A stretch of DNA of 64,000 nucleotides, taken from positions 9,734,001-9,798,000 of the forward strand of contig JAFFJZ010000003.1 in the NCBI GenBank assembly GCA_018340375.1, in the 5' to 3' direction. The notes below the pieces were generated by a model that worked only from the letters and a program-made list of their open reading frames with translations, was not told the DNA's origin and did not search any database. Both the position numbers and the translations under genes were made by a program. This DNA comes from Gonatopus flavifemur (taxonomy: Eukaryota; Arthropoda; Insecta; Hymenoptera; Dryinidae). This document shows, piece by piece, positions 10,501-21,090 of the stretch (position 1 is its first letter; each line of letters begins with the position of its first letter).

Positions 10501-13500
10501 AACGCAAATTTGTGAAATCACGAGCAGAGATCATTCGAGACTTCTTGGACGCCAATGAAAAACCCTATAATACAGAAGCGATAGAAGAAAGATTATCCGC
10601 GATTTACGAATTTCGCGTTCGATTATCAAAGGTAAAATCAAGAGCTGGCTACAAATCAATCTCATTGTATTCATCACGGTGCTTTATTATTGAGCAGATT
10701 CCCATCAACTCCAGACTCCGCGTGAGACCTATGAATGAACCAGGCAGATTTATTGACTGGTTATTCCCGGAGGTGAGAATTCTTTTTGAAGATAAAATAT
10801 TTCGACAAACTGTATATCCAAATAATGATTATATACAACAGATTAGACATTGGTTGGATTTTATCATCGCGAGGCAGTCATTTTTGGAAACTCCACAGCC
10901 TTTCATAGACAACGCTGGTTCCTCCGTAGACTGTAGTGACCAACGAATCATTATGGCGTCGACAGAGTATTTCTATTTACTTCATCGGCTGTTTATGTAC
11001 ACTGGTCTCACAACAATAGGTGCCGGCGAATAATACGATATATACCCCGAGGGAAGTGTTTTGCTGAAACAACAAAATACTTTGATCGATACATGAACAA
11101 ACAAAACCTCGTGTTACCTGAACCGAGTTCTCGCTGTTTCAACAATATTGATTTGCTATTGAATTTTTAACCAAAACATTTTGTGGTTTCTGGACAATTT
11201 TTGGTGTTGAATACATAATATTCCTGTTGAAAATTTAGCAACAAAATAATTCTTGTGGAACCACAAAACGTGTTTGTTGCTCGATATATCAACCAAAATA
11301 TTCTGTTGTTTTGACAAATCACTTTTTTTGGTACTTCCAATTACTGTGCTGTTCAGAGAAAATTTCATTAAAGTATATATCCCACAGTGAATCATATCCA
11401 ATTGGATTTTTTGGAGAGAAATCTTATACACGTTGATCTGGAGACGAGGTCCAAAATATTATATACTTCACTGCAACGGGAAAAGGATACCAGGTAGATG
11501 TAATCGATTCCGTTCCATTCCCAATTCGGTGATAGGAATAAAAAGCGAAATCGGCACTCCTTGTATCCCGATCCTCCACCTACGACTTTGGTGGAGAAAT
11601 GGGAGCTGTGGAAATGGAAGAGAAATGAGGGAGAGTCTCCGTTGAGGTAACGGAAGAATGTCCGCCTCTTGTACATTCAATGAAACTTAAATTCGTGAAT
11701 TCATACATTCAGATTTGGTTATGTAAATGCACCAATATGAATTATATCGAAAATACAGTGGGCGGAAATTTCTCCGTCGCCTCAACGGAGACTCTCCCTT
11801 ATTTCTCCCTCATTTCCACGGCTCCCATTTCTCCACCAATTCTCCACTTCCAGTCCACCGAAGTCCTAGATGGAGGATCGGTGATTTTGCTGTACGCAAC
11901 TAGCAAATAGTATTTATAGGTCAAGTTCTTGAACTGAAACAGCATGCCTTATTGCTGTTGGATGATGAATCTTCGTTCGTTGTATCTCAGGAGGTTATAT
12001 TATAATAAATAGTCACAACAAAGTTATTTTTCTTTCTGCGCAGATGGAAAACTTGCATCGAAGAACACACTATGAAGCATGTGCTTTCTATGATGTACGC
12101 CAAGTCAGAGCCCATTGTTGCAGAGAAAAAGCGTGAAGTAATGATGGAAATGGAGAACATATCCTATCCCAGTTTGCCTTCGGGGAATGATTTGAAAATA
12201 CACAGTTGAAAATTTTGTGTCAAGAAGAGTACTTTCATAATTCGCGTTGAAAATCAATAAGGAAAAGTTAGGAAATTGAAGAATCCTCAATGTCAACCCT
12301 TTTATGTTAATTTCAATTGATTCCTGGAATCTGCCCGGATCTGTATGAATTTGTTCGACTTTCAAAACAGGGAATATTGAACCCAAACTCTGAGTTGATC
12401 ATTCGGGACATGCACGTGTTTTCAAATACACAAAATTTTTTACTGCATAGACGCGATAGAAACCCTGAATATACAGGACGTCAGATGGATGATTTTTTGA
12501 ATGCCACATTTCAATTTCGAATTACACATTTTTTCAACAGCATAAAAATACTGCTGTTAAATGCGTTAAGTGATTCGACGAATTTATCGTGTTCGCAGAT
12601 AACGAGAATGATCAACGAAATGAAGGACACGATGATTAATCAAGTGAGGAGCTCGAGAATACCCCAAAAATCTGATAAGGAGAAAAAAATACTCAATTTG
12701 AAAGTGAAGTTTGGTTACCCAGACTGGTACGACAAAAAGAAAGGTCTTGGAAAATATTATCAAAAGGTTCGTTGATCGATCGAGAATCGCAAATTTACAG
12801 CTTGAATTTTGGGAACGTGAATTCATATGTTCTTCACGTCATTGTTTCCCTCCGTATCGCAAAAGCTTCACGTTTTTGAGTTACGAAGACGCTCTGAATG
12901 TGTCCAACGGTTTGAAAAAATCCAAAATATATTCTAATGACGCATTATTTCAGTTCCAAGTGACTCATTCCCATCTCACTAATATTCTCGAGCATAAGAT
13001 TCGCGATAACCAAAGGAGACATTACAGAAGATTTTCGTGGCAATTTGGGTTAACGTACGCAAAGTGAGTTCGCTGTAGTATATACATTACCTGCGTGTGA
13101 CTCTGTTATAAATTGAAAGCTGTTCCAAAATGGAAATCTAAGAAATGTTGAGAATTTTCAAATGAATTCAATCCTTTTCAGAGAGAAACCATTGTATTCC
13201 ACATCATTTTATCCTCGTTATGAGTACCATACGCATACTCTATGTGAGTGAAGTCAATTCTTTGTTACGTCATGGTATCCTTGCTATTAAAATTCATCAT
13301 TTTTTCTAGTCATTCCAACTGGAGCTCTTCAAACACCTTTTTACGATCATACATTTCCAAAGTAAGTATGGATTGGGATGCCCAAGATTGATTTCCAAGG
13401 GAACTGTTTCACAATGGTTTCACAGTTTTGAATCAGCTCGCTTTGGGGTTTTCATGTTAATCCTTGATGAATTTCTGAAAAATTAGCGAAACATCTCTTA

Positions 13501-14589
13501 AGAACAATCAACTTTCAGATGTCTCAAGTATGCTCGTTCAGGGTATTATATCGCTCGTGAGATGAGCCGAATGTTCGATGAGTGGGGTATGAAATAACAC
13601 TGCGCAAAGGTTTCAGAAAAATCCAAAAGTTCTTCTCTGTGAATTTAGGTGATATTCTGGATGAGGAAGGAAGACATTCAGCATTGTCTTGTAACGGTAC
13701 TCGGCCATCAACGAACATACTCAATCTGATATCAACGGTTCCGCATTCAAATTCCAACCGGGTACTTTGCGTGAAGCATCACAGCAGCAACTTGTGGGCA
13801 CAGTTTTGGTTCACATCAGAAACGCTTGAGGTTTGAATCCAAGTGTACCCTAGAAAATAATTCCTCTGAAAAAATTTGAAAAACCCTTGCCGATGGACAC
13901 ATTTTTTACTGGAAATTTTCCTGAATATCTATATTCCCGGAAAACTGAATTTCTCTGAAAAACACTGGAACTGTGTGAAAAACTATCAAGAACTCTGAAA
14001 TTCTTTGAGAAACTCTTCACTCAAAACTCCCGCAATTTTCAGAGAGTTTCAGTGAAATTTTCTCACCAGGGTTATCTCACAGCACATATGGGAGGACATT
14101 TGGTAATCTGATAGAAATTTTCAGCAATCGGACTACACGTTGAGGGAGGACACTGCGGATATAAACGGTTTGAGGATAGCGTATGAGACTTACATGTCGC
14201 TCAGCGACCAACAGTGTCCATCATTAAGTGGATGGGAAAACCTTTCTCAAGAACGGATGTTCTTAATAGCGTGGGGAGTGGTAAGGACGTTCGTCGCATA
14301 CTTTGCTTTGGTTGGCTTTACTTTTTGTTTTCAATCCTGTTCCCAGGGTAATTGCAGGTACTACGATGAGAGCATACAACATAAGAAGATAATGGCAAAA
14401 CCGTATTCTCTACCATCCAACAGAATCAACACCCCTATTCGCCATTTGAAACAATTTTCAAGCATTTTTCGGTGCAAACCCTTGTCTGCTATGAATCTAT
14501 ACCACAAATGTTACATGTGGGGGGACCGCGACGTGAATGACCGTTCCTGGGTCTTCAGTGAAACAACTTTGAGGCTTTCAGGACCATGA
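7587..14589 (+). CDS. Secreted neprilysin-like (M13 family) pseudoprotease, 18 exons
   Basis: Exons: 7587-7692, 7756-7935, 8009-8068, 9618-9710, 9776-10011, 10449-10631, 10698-10772, 10842-11019, 11388-11493, 12044-12137, 12599-12766, 12954-13063, 13182-13243, 13310-13361, 13519-13586, 13649-13830, 14125-14280, 14347-14589. All introns are GT/AG and phases agree throughout, giving about 783 residues, normal for M13. Residues 1-23 look like a signal peptide; the in-frame ATG at 7500 would add 29 residues, but the hydrophobic stretch is short for a membrane anchor. M13 landmarks in order: PCENFYNFTCGN (49-60), YEVCM (139-143), RWKTC (406-410), GYPDW, PTGALQTPFY in exon 14. The zinc motif HExxH is R581-E-M-S-R585; ExxAD is kept (E659, D663); the DPHSP-type histidine is Y723; C758-x-x-W761 ends the domain. 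Active M13 enzymes cleave extracellular peptides, so this protein should be inactive and may bind peptides instead. Dead M13 homologues occur in insects, and neprilysin-like proteins occur in parasitoid venom. Least certain: intron 7 (69 nt, in frame) and the weak donor at 12767. Confidence 0.9.
8124..8493. mobile_element. TTTGCTG-family inverted-repeat element in M13 intron 3
   Basis: The ends are CACGGAGAAAAA (8124) and TTTTTCCTCTCCGTG (to 8493). Between them the words CAGCAAA, TTTGCTG and GCTGTGACAGC alternate at about 20-40 nt spacing in both orientations. The element is about 370 bp and has no ORF. Related copies with the same ends lie at 46093-46269 and, decayed, at 18330-18445, 46936-47105 and 57187-57900. 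It is a non-autonomous repeat family lying within an intron. Confidence 0.75.
11041..11340. repeat. Inverted-repeat element in M13 intron 8
   Basis: The left end (GTGTTTTGCTGAAACAACAA, from about 11056) partly pairs with the right end (TGTTGTTTTGACAAATCAC, about 11303-11321). The interior carries further AACCAAAA / TTTTGGTT and TTGTTG words. It is a degenerate foldback element filling most of the intron between exons 8 and 9. Boundaries are approximate. Confidence 0.45.
11569..11881. mobile_element. Long foldback element in M13 intron 9
   Basis: The left arm 11569-11668 and right arm 11758-11881 are highly similar reverse complements (shared core GAGAGTCTCCGTTGAGG and GGTGGAGAAATGGGAGC). About 100 nt of each arm pairs around a roughly 90-nt loop, although the right arm has a small extra block. 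It is GC-richer than its surroundings and has no real ORF; the open frames at 11392-11910 are by-products. If the intron is transcribed, the hairpin should form in the pre-mRNA. Confidence 0.8.
13845..14073. repeat. Degenerate inverted-repeat element in M13 intron 16
   Basis: The left end TACCCTAGAAAATAATTC pairs loosely with the right end GAAATTTTCTCACCAGGGTTA. Words of the type CTCTGAAAAAC and GAAACTCT recur between them. A sequence with similar words and a TTTTCCACCAGGGGTAC end lies at about 37000-37150. Boundaries are approximate. Confidence 0.4.
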
Positions 14590-14689
14590 GGATTGGATGA
14601 TGGAAATTTGGTCGAGCCAATCATGCCCCTTCTTGAACACGCTACGCACTCCCTTAAGTTTTTTTGAAATTTACAGAATCGACTGTTTG

Positions 14690-14712
14690 AATAAATGCAT
14701 GGAACGAATAAA
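14690..14712 (+). terminator. Poly(A) signals of the M13-like gene
   Basis: Two AATAAA hexamers (14690-14695 and 14707-14712) lie 101 and 118 nt after the stop codon. This is a normal distance for a short 3' UTR, so cleavage is expected near 14720-14740. AT-rich sequence makes chance hits common, but the position fits. Confidence 0.55.
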
Positions 14713-15070
14713 ATATGAATTCATCAAATTTCATGTGTGTCGGTCAAAAATTTCGAGTGATCGCCATTAAAACCGTGGGAGCGTTTTTTCACACTGAAGC
14801 GTTTATTCACACTGAATAAGAATTCAGGTGGATGGAATAAATTCCTCGATCCCAACTGGAAGGGGAATGTCAACACGGTATCAAATTATTATCGAACCAA
14901 TTGATTTTTATTGAATATTGATGCAATCTCGGTACACTGGATATCAATCTGATATCAACTCGATGTCCAGACTTCTATTGATAGTTTAAAATCAACTATG
15001 CACGCGTATTTGTTTTTTCAATAATATCCTGATTTTCAAATTTATTGCTCGAATGAAAGTCATTCAATTG

Positions 15071-15564
15071 CACTGAGAGAAATTTCTATAGTCACAGTAA
15101 CTAAAACATTCCTAGTGAAAGTTACTAAAAATTTGGTGGATTCAACTAACCCAGTGAACAATATGTTATCATCCGGAGCTCTCAAAGATCTCCTGAATGT
15201 GTGTAAGAGGTCGAATAGACCTTTCAGAAGGTTAACATAAAGATATCAGAATGTTATCAGATGCGTCGATTTCTGAGGAAAATACGAGATTGCCAGAATG
15301 TTATCCAAACGAACTCTTTAAGAGGATTTTTTTCTGAGATCTCAGAAAAATGATACCATTCGGATGTCAATATGATAACATTGACAGAGCTCTTTCAAAA
15401 GACCTCTTAAAGTGTTCACTGGGAAGGGAGTATAGTTGATTCATCACTTAATTGTATCAACTATACTTTCATGAATTTGAATTAATCACATTTCTAGTAG
15501 CTTTTACTAAGAATATTTAGTTGAGGTGTTTTAGTTACAGTAACCTCAAAAATTTCTCTCAGTG
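15071..15564. mobile_element. MITE with terminal inverted repeats, interrupted by a second element
   Basis: The left end CACTGAGAGAAATTT (15071) and right end AAATTTCTCTCAGTG (to 15564) are exact inverted repeats. Similarity between the arms continues for about 80 nt through CAGTAACTAAAACA. The centre is occupied by another inverted-repeat element (15150-15423). It has no ORF. The immediate flanks do not show a clear target-site duplication. Confidence 0.8.
15150..15423. mobile_element. Second inverted-repeat element nested in the 15071-15564 MITE
   Basis: The ends CCCAGTGAACA (15150) and GTGTTCACTGGG (to 15423) are inverted repeats. Inner words GTTATCATCCGGA, AGAGCTCT and ATGTTATC recur in both orientations. 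Because it sits between the two arms of the outer element, it inserted later. Confidence 0.7.
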
Positions 15565-18329
15565 TAGACCAAATTTATTTTTCAATATGGTCCCCAGCTT
15601 GCAAACAATGTTGAAAATCCTCAAATAATGTTAAAAACATTCCCGAATTCTTTATGAATACGCAAACGTTAATTTCAGGTTCCCAGGCAAATATTTGATT
15701 TCCTTATCATCATTAAATAATAATATGAATCGATAAATCTACATTCAAACATTGACTAAAATTCTTAAGAAATGTTTTAAATGGAATATCAGTCTTCGAG
15801 CAATGTTCGAATGCAGTCAGTAAGCAACAGATCTGAACTATCAGGAAGTTTTTCTGAATTGACAGATGTATTCTCAAACCTCATCCATATTGTTCTCAAT
15901 TTTCATAATAAACCTGAATATTTATAAGAATTTTCAAAAAATTTTCTTACAATTTATGAATAATTCTGATTCCCAAACCCTCATTCAAGATGCCAATCAG
16001 TGGTGAGCTAAATTTATTGAGACCATTTATTTACAGAATTGAGTTTGAATAATGTCGAATCTTTCATACAGCCGATTACAAGCTTTGAAATTGTTTGAAC
16101 AACATTTAATCAGGTTTCAAGCCCTGTCACTGAATTGAATAACCACTTAGTCGGTACATCTGCATTGCTGAAAGAACAACCCGTCAAAGTGAGTGAAATA
16201 TTTCTTTAAATCCTGCAACAGACCTTTTAACGTAGAATTGAATTTGACCATTCAGACCAGTTATTGAAATTGAATTGACGTTGGAAAGATGTAACCAGAC
16301 TTTCGTGTGAGATTCACGTTCCAACTCAATCCTGAATCACGTGAGAGAAGTGCAAGATTGTGCTGAACGTTCATCTACATTCTTCCTGAGCAACCTTCCT
16401 TACAGGAGATAATTGACAAAGATGATTCACGCGTTTCGTTTCAACGCTGTTTTGTTCAAATGCACTCCATGTGACACCAAGACGTCCTTTTTTCCCACTC
16501 ATTCTACAGTTCTTACCCTACTTATGGGAATATTTTATTATAAAAATGCATTCAATATACAATAGATTTGCTTCACCTTAATGATACACCTGCCGCGATG
16601 TTATAACACCAGCCACACAAATTGTTCATATTTTTGTCACATCGTATTTTACTTTATTTCAGTTGGCTTTCATATCGGACCACACAGTATGTAATTTTTC
16701 CACCTCTGTTCACACAAAAACATTTTTCCAATAATCGAAGATAATAATTACATGGAATGAAGTATAATTTATCGTTCGACTTTCTCCTCCCGATGTTTCA
16801 ATTATTCCATGTCCTTCATTTAATGACACCTTGAAATAAGTGCTACGGAATATCGTCATCCTGTGACCGCTCAGTGCATAATATATAATTGTGTAATGTA
16901 ACAGTCCATGTGTATACTATCGTGTCATTTAACTCTTACAGCTGTCGTGATGAGGATGGAGTGATAATATGTCCTATACATAATAATAATGTACATGTAT
17001 AAGAGATGTAAGCATCACCGTGAACTGCTACCGAGCATGTTAATGAAAGGAAAATAATCTCATCATTACCTAATCTTGACAAAATGTGAACTGAAATAAC
17101 TCATTGTTGTAACATGAATCGTCAATTACGCTGGTGAATAATCGATGCTGTGTACATAGTTCATTCATTTATTTATCTCTTAATCTTCATTGAGATCGTA
17201 GAATGAATTATTGTACTTCCAAAGCTTTCACTTTCAATTTATTTTCTTTCCAGCTATTCAATAATTGTATTAAAAACAATAATCTCGGATACGATGACAA
17301 TATATTTTTCTTATATCATTAGAATCAGATAAAGCTCGAATTGTGCTGTGGAATTGTGAATCGAAGAATTGAAATATCATCAGCCTCATCTAAACTTCCA
17401 CGTCAAGGAAGTACTATTAATAAACTTCACTGATTGCTCCATGTTTCTACTAATTGGAAAACTTCCTCCAGACTTTATTCTCAAACCAAGGAGAGTATTT
17501 TTGCTTCTACGTTGCATCAATACATCCATGCGATTGAATTTATGCATTTCACTGGCGATCTTAATCACGTTGCAGGTATGAACTCTAAGATCGAAGAAGA
17601 TGATTGTGATAAGTAATGTTCGGTACATTACATCAAGTCATTTTTCAAAATTTGAATCCCTTCTCTTTTCAATGAATAATAACTACACGATATTTTCATG
17701 ACCACCCTCGTGCGTATTTTACGTAAGATTTCGAAATTATCGCACTAACTATTCAAACAAAAAACGCTTCGCCTGTCAGGCGTTGATGGGCATCAAATTT
17801 ATATCTCAATAAATCTGCCTGTTTATATGAGATGAACAAAAAAAATCTTACGCAACATGCGCTTGAACCTTTCGCTCTTATACGATGAAATTCCTAAGAT
17901 TTTTCAAAGAGCGTGAATAATAATCAGCATAAAATAATTCATCAGAAGATTGTATTATTTGGAACGTAAACAATTTTCATGACTTCCTGCCAAGGAATTT
18001 TTAACGCTATTTATCTAGAACAGTGGAAAAGGTTAGTGGTAATGAAGCACAATTGTGAATTCGCTTACCACCTTGTTAGGTCATACACATGATTAGTGAA
18101 TGAAATGTGGGAATCTCGAGGCATGCTGAATCTCAACACTATTACACCTAACTTTGCTTTGTGTCCATCCGCAACGAACGCGTTGTGTATTGAGATATTA
18201 TTTCTCAACAGGCCCTGCATCAGTTACGAATTTATAAAAATCTCAAAAACGATTGAAGAATAGTAAGGTTTATACCAAGAATCTTGTACAAGCAACCTTG
18301 TTAACTATGAGATCGATTTTTTTATCTGA

Positions 18330-18445
18330 CTCAGCAAAAATTGCTGACTTCTCTAGCAAAATTTATTTGCTATTCTATATACAATACGATTAATAATTTG
18401 CTGGGGGAGTGAACCTTTTGTGCTGCCCCTGCTAAAAAATTGCAA
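18330..18445. repeat. Fragment of the TTTGCTG-family element
   Basis: GACTCAGCAAAAATTGCTGAC, the TTGCTATTCTATATACAATAC core and a GCTGCCCCTGCTAAAAAATTG end match the interior of the 8124-8493 element. The CACGGAG ends are missing, so this is a truncated or decayed copy. Confidence 0.45.
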
Positions 18446-19411
18446 ATAGTTTACTCAAACTATACGTGAACTTTACGTAAACTTCAATCGCGTCTATGGT
18501 CTCTGTGGAATCTCGAGCAATGAGAGCAATTTTCTCTTCATACAAAAAGTTTAGTTTTCTCAGCACAAAAAGATCGACCGAACGACGGGTTAGAAGAATA
18601 TCACAATGTTAGGTTGATAAATAATTTGGTAACAAGGAACTCATTACACTATTAAAATGATGGATGGAGGTTTAAGATTGAGACTTAGATAAAAACAGGC
18701 TGTTATTACTTTCGTCCTCTCAGACATAACTCAATAAAGTTCAAGTAAGGTATTCGGGCGACATGTGATCTAATGATGAATATCTACTTTCTTAGCTTTC
18801 AGTGAAGGTCTTTGTTGAAATGCCAACATTGTATAATTCAACTTTATGCACACACATATTCACGCAAAAAGTTTGAAAGATCCAATTAACTTCTCGTCTT
18901 TTAGTTGTTGAGATTTCCACGACGTTGACAACATAAAATGCCCGTCACGCAGTGATGTGATAAAAAATTCATTGTATTACACACTTATATTTTATTCGCA
19001 TCAATTAAAATGATCTGATATCGAAATACTGCATCCACCTCAATCGTGTTCTGAATCATCCTGTACGTTCACGGCTCACGGAATTGAATTCAGTAAAAGC
19101 ATCAATAAATTATTCGCATAAATAATGGGTCTCTTCATTTTCTTCAGTTTTTAATCTTGATAATTAAATCGTTCAATGTTTGAACGTAGGAATGGTAAAA
19201 GTTTTCTCTTCGATTCCTCGGTAGTTGCCTTACACCAATGATAAATATCCATGAAAATCGACTTGAAACATGCCGTAACGGTAGATAAGTTGTCGCCGTC
19301 AAAACAAAAAGAAAAAAATCCTAGACGCCTCGGTAACTTCTACCGGTTGACGGCGCTGAAATTGATAACTGGTGACATGTACCTTGTTTACTGCATAGCG
19401 CGACGGCGTCT

Positions 19412-19439
19412 ATGATGATGATGATGATGATGATGATGA
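19412..19439. repeat. ATG/ATC trinucleotide microsatellite
   Basis: About nine uninterrupted ATG units are followed by a degenerate ACGATGAC end. Confidence 0.85.
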
Positions 19440-20027
19440 CGATGACTAATGCAACCCACTACTCATTCAGAGATCGCATAAAATGTTTACAATTATTGAA
19501 TTATTAATCTGCAGAATTGAATTATGCAATTCCAATATTTTTGTAATACGATGCGTTACAGGAAAAATTATAATAAGCTTCTTCGGTTTCGATGGTATAA
19601 TATATATTCAATGAGTTTTCGTTATTAAAATTCAAAAGAAGAGATGGAAATTACTTTCTCTGTTAATTTGTATAGGGATTTTACCGTAGCATATGGGAAA
19701 TAATTAGACGGAAATTACATCGGAGTCGAGGAACTATAATATGTGGATTATATATAAATTGCATATAATTTAGAATGCACAGAAAAGGGTATATATAATT
19801 TGTATATGCATTCAATATAGTTGCAGATTATGTTGTCGACGTGTGAGAAAAGTCTGTGGAAAGCTACTGAGAATCCAAGATCTGAGGATTCCATGTTCAC
19901 AAGCAACTCCAAACGTTTTTGCAAATATTGTAAACATTAGAACAGAATGTTTATTCCAATTTTCTTCTCTTATTGAAAATATGATGTAAATTATATACCC
20001 ACTATCATCACTATGAAAACATTTCTT

Positions 20028-20125
20028 CTGAAAATTCAGTTAGAGTTCCTTAAAAGTCAGTAAAATGTAGAAAAAAGTGACTGTAAAAAATTACAGCCAC
20101 ATTTTTTAGATTTTCAGAGGGAATA
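20028..20125. repeat. Small foldback repeat (GTGACTGTAA family)
   Basis: The core AAAGTGACTGTAAAAAATTACAGCCACATTTT is a near-palindrome (TGACTGTAA / TTACAGCCA) flanked by CTGAAAATTCAG and TTTTCAGAG. A second copy with the same core and flanks lies at 60775-60860 in this window, so this is a dispersed family. Confidence 0.55.
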
Positions 20126-20639
20126 TTTTTACAATGATACTCAGAGTCAAGAAAAAGATTATTATTAACAATTTTTTAGCTCTTTTCTTCGAGCTGTGAT
20201 TTAATAAGTGACAAGCATAAAAACCGTCACCTGCATTCCATTCGCTGGTTTTTAAAATCGGACAGTAGTACTTAGCAAACAGCTTGGGTTGTCTCTAGAA
20301 CCTCCGGGAGCACACTCAGATAGTTATAATTAGGGAAATGGTGGACATGATAGGGTGGTAAGACAACCCTGCTAAACGTACAAGCAAATCTGGGTGAGCA
20401 TTTCCCCCGCACAGAAGACAAAGAATTCAATGAGGAACCTCTTTAAATTTCCCAATGTGGAATAGTAGCACTTTTCGTGACTTTTAGGACCAGAATTACA
20501 AGAAAAATAACCGATTATATCTGATTACTATATTAAAACTCTCAATATATGTATTAGAAATTTTCCGGAAGTTTTTTTTCCATAGGGAACGAAGTAGGGA
20601 AAAGATAATTGGATTAGCACTGGAATTAGAATTTTTTTT

Positions 20640-21090
20640 CCATTTTCTAATCCCAAAAACTCGGGTTAAAAATCATTTTTCAATATCTAACCCCCCCCCC
20701 CTCCCATGAAGATTAACAAATATAAAAAGTTGTTAATGCTGACATTGGGATTGAAAAGTAATTTTTCAATTTTTAATCCTGACATTGGGATTGAAGAGTA
20801 ATTTTTCAATCTTTAATCCCGACATTGAGATGTAGAAGTAATTTCTCAACTCTTAATCCCGACTTTAGGATTAAAAAGTAATTTCTCAATTCCCAATCCT
20901 AAAATTGGGATTGAAAAGTAATTTTTAATCTCCAATCCCAACATTGGGATTAAAAAGTAATTTCTTCAATTTTTAATCCCAACATCGGCATTGAATAATA
21001 ATTTATTCACTCCTCAGTCCCAACATTGAGATTAAAAAATGATTTTTCAATTTTTGAATTCCAACATTTGAAATAAAAATTGAAAATTCA
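20640..21090. repeat. Tandem array of ~40-bp units
   Basis: About eight to nine diverged units of 40-41 bp each carry a palindromic half (AATCCCAACATTGGGATT) followed by AAAAGTAATTTTTCAATTTTT. The best copies lie between 20740 and 20960; unit edges decay to both sides. The array starts beside an 11-C run (20691-20701). No coding potential. It is minisatellite-like. Confidence 0.8.

Larger units (their letters stand above)
15565..20027. other. Non-coding AT-rich sequence
   Basis: No gene is supported on either strand. It contains a degenerate TTTGCTG-family fragment near 18330-18445 and an ATG-triplet microsatellite at 19412-19439. Short frames at 17369-17628 overlap each other on both strands and appear random. 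Confidence 0.55.

Noticed and set aside
11392..11680. Several overlapping frames on both strands
   Set aside because: They arise from exon 9 of the M13 gene (plus strand) and the GC-richer arm of the 11569-11881 hairpin.
12317..12775. 152-codon frame
   Set aside because: Only its last 56 codons (exon 11, 12599-12766) match M13; the rest is intron 10.
12711..13067. 118-codon frame
   Set aside because: Only 12954-13063 (exon 12) matches M13. The upstream part would need a frame change and contains no M13 block.
20270..20420. Non-AT-rich patch suggestive of a small structured RNA
   Set aside because: Compared by eye with U1, U4, U12 and tRNA signatures; no match, no promoter element.
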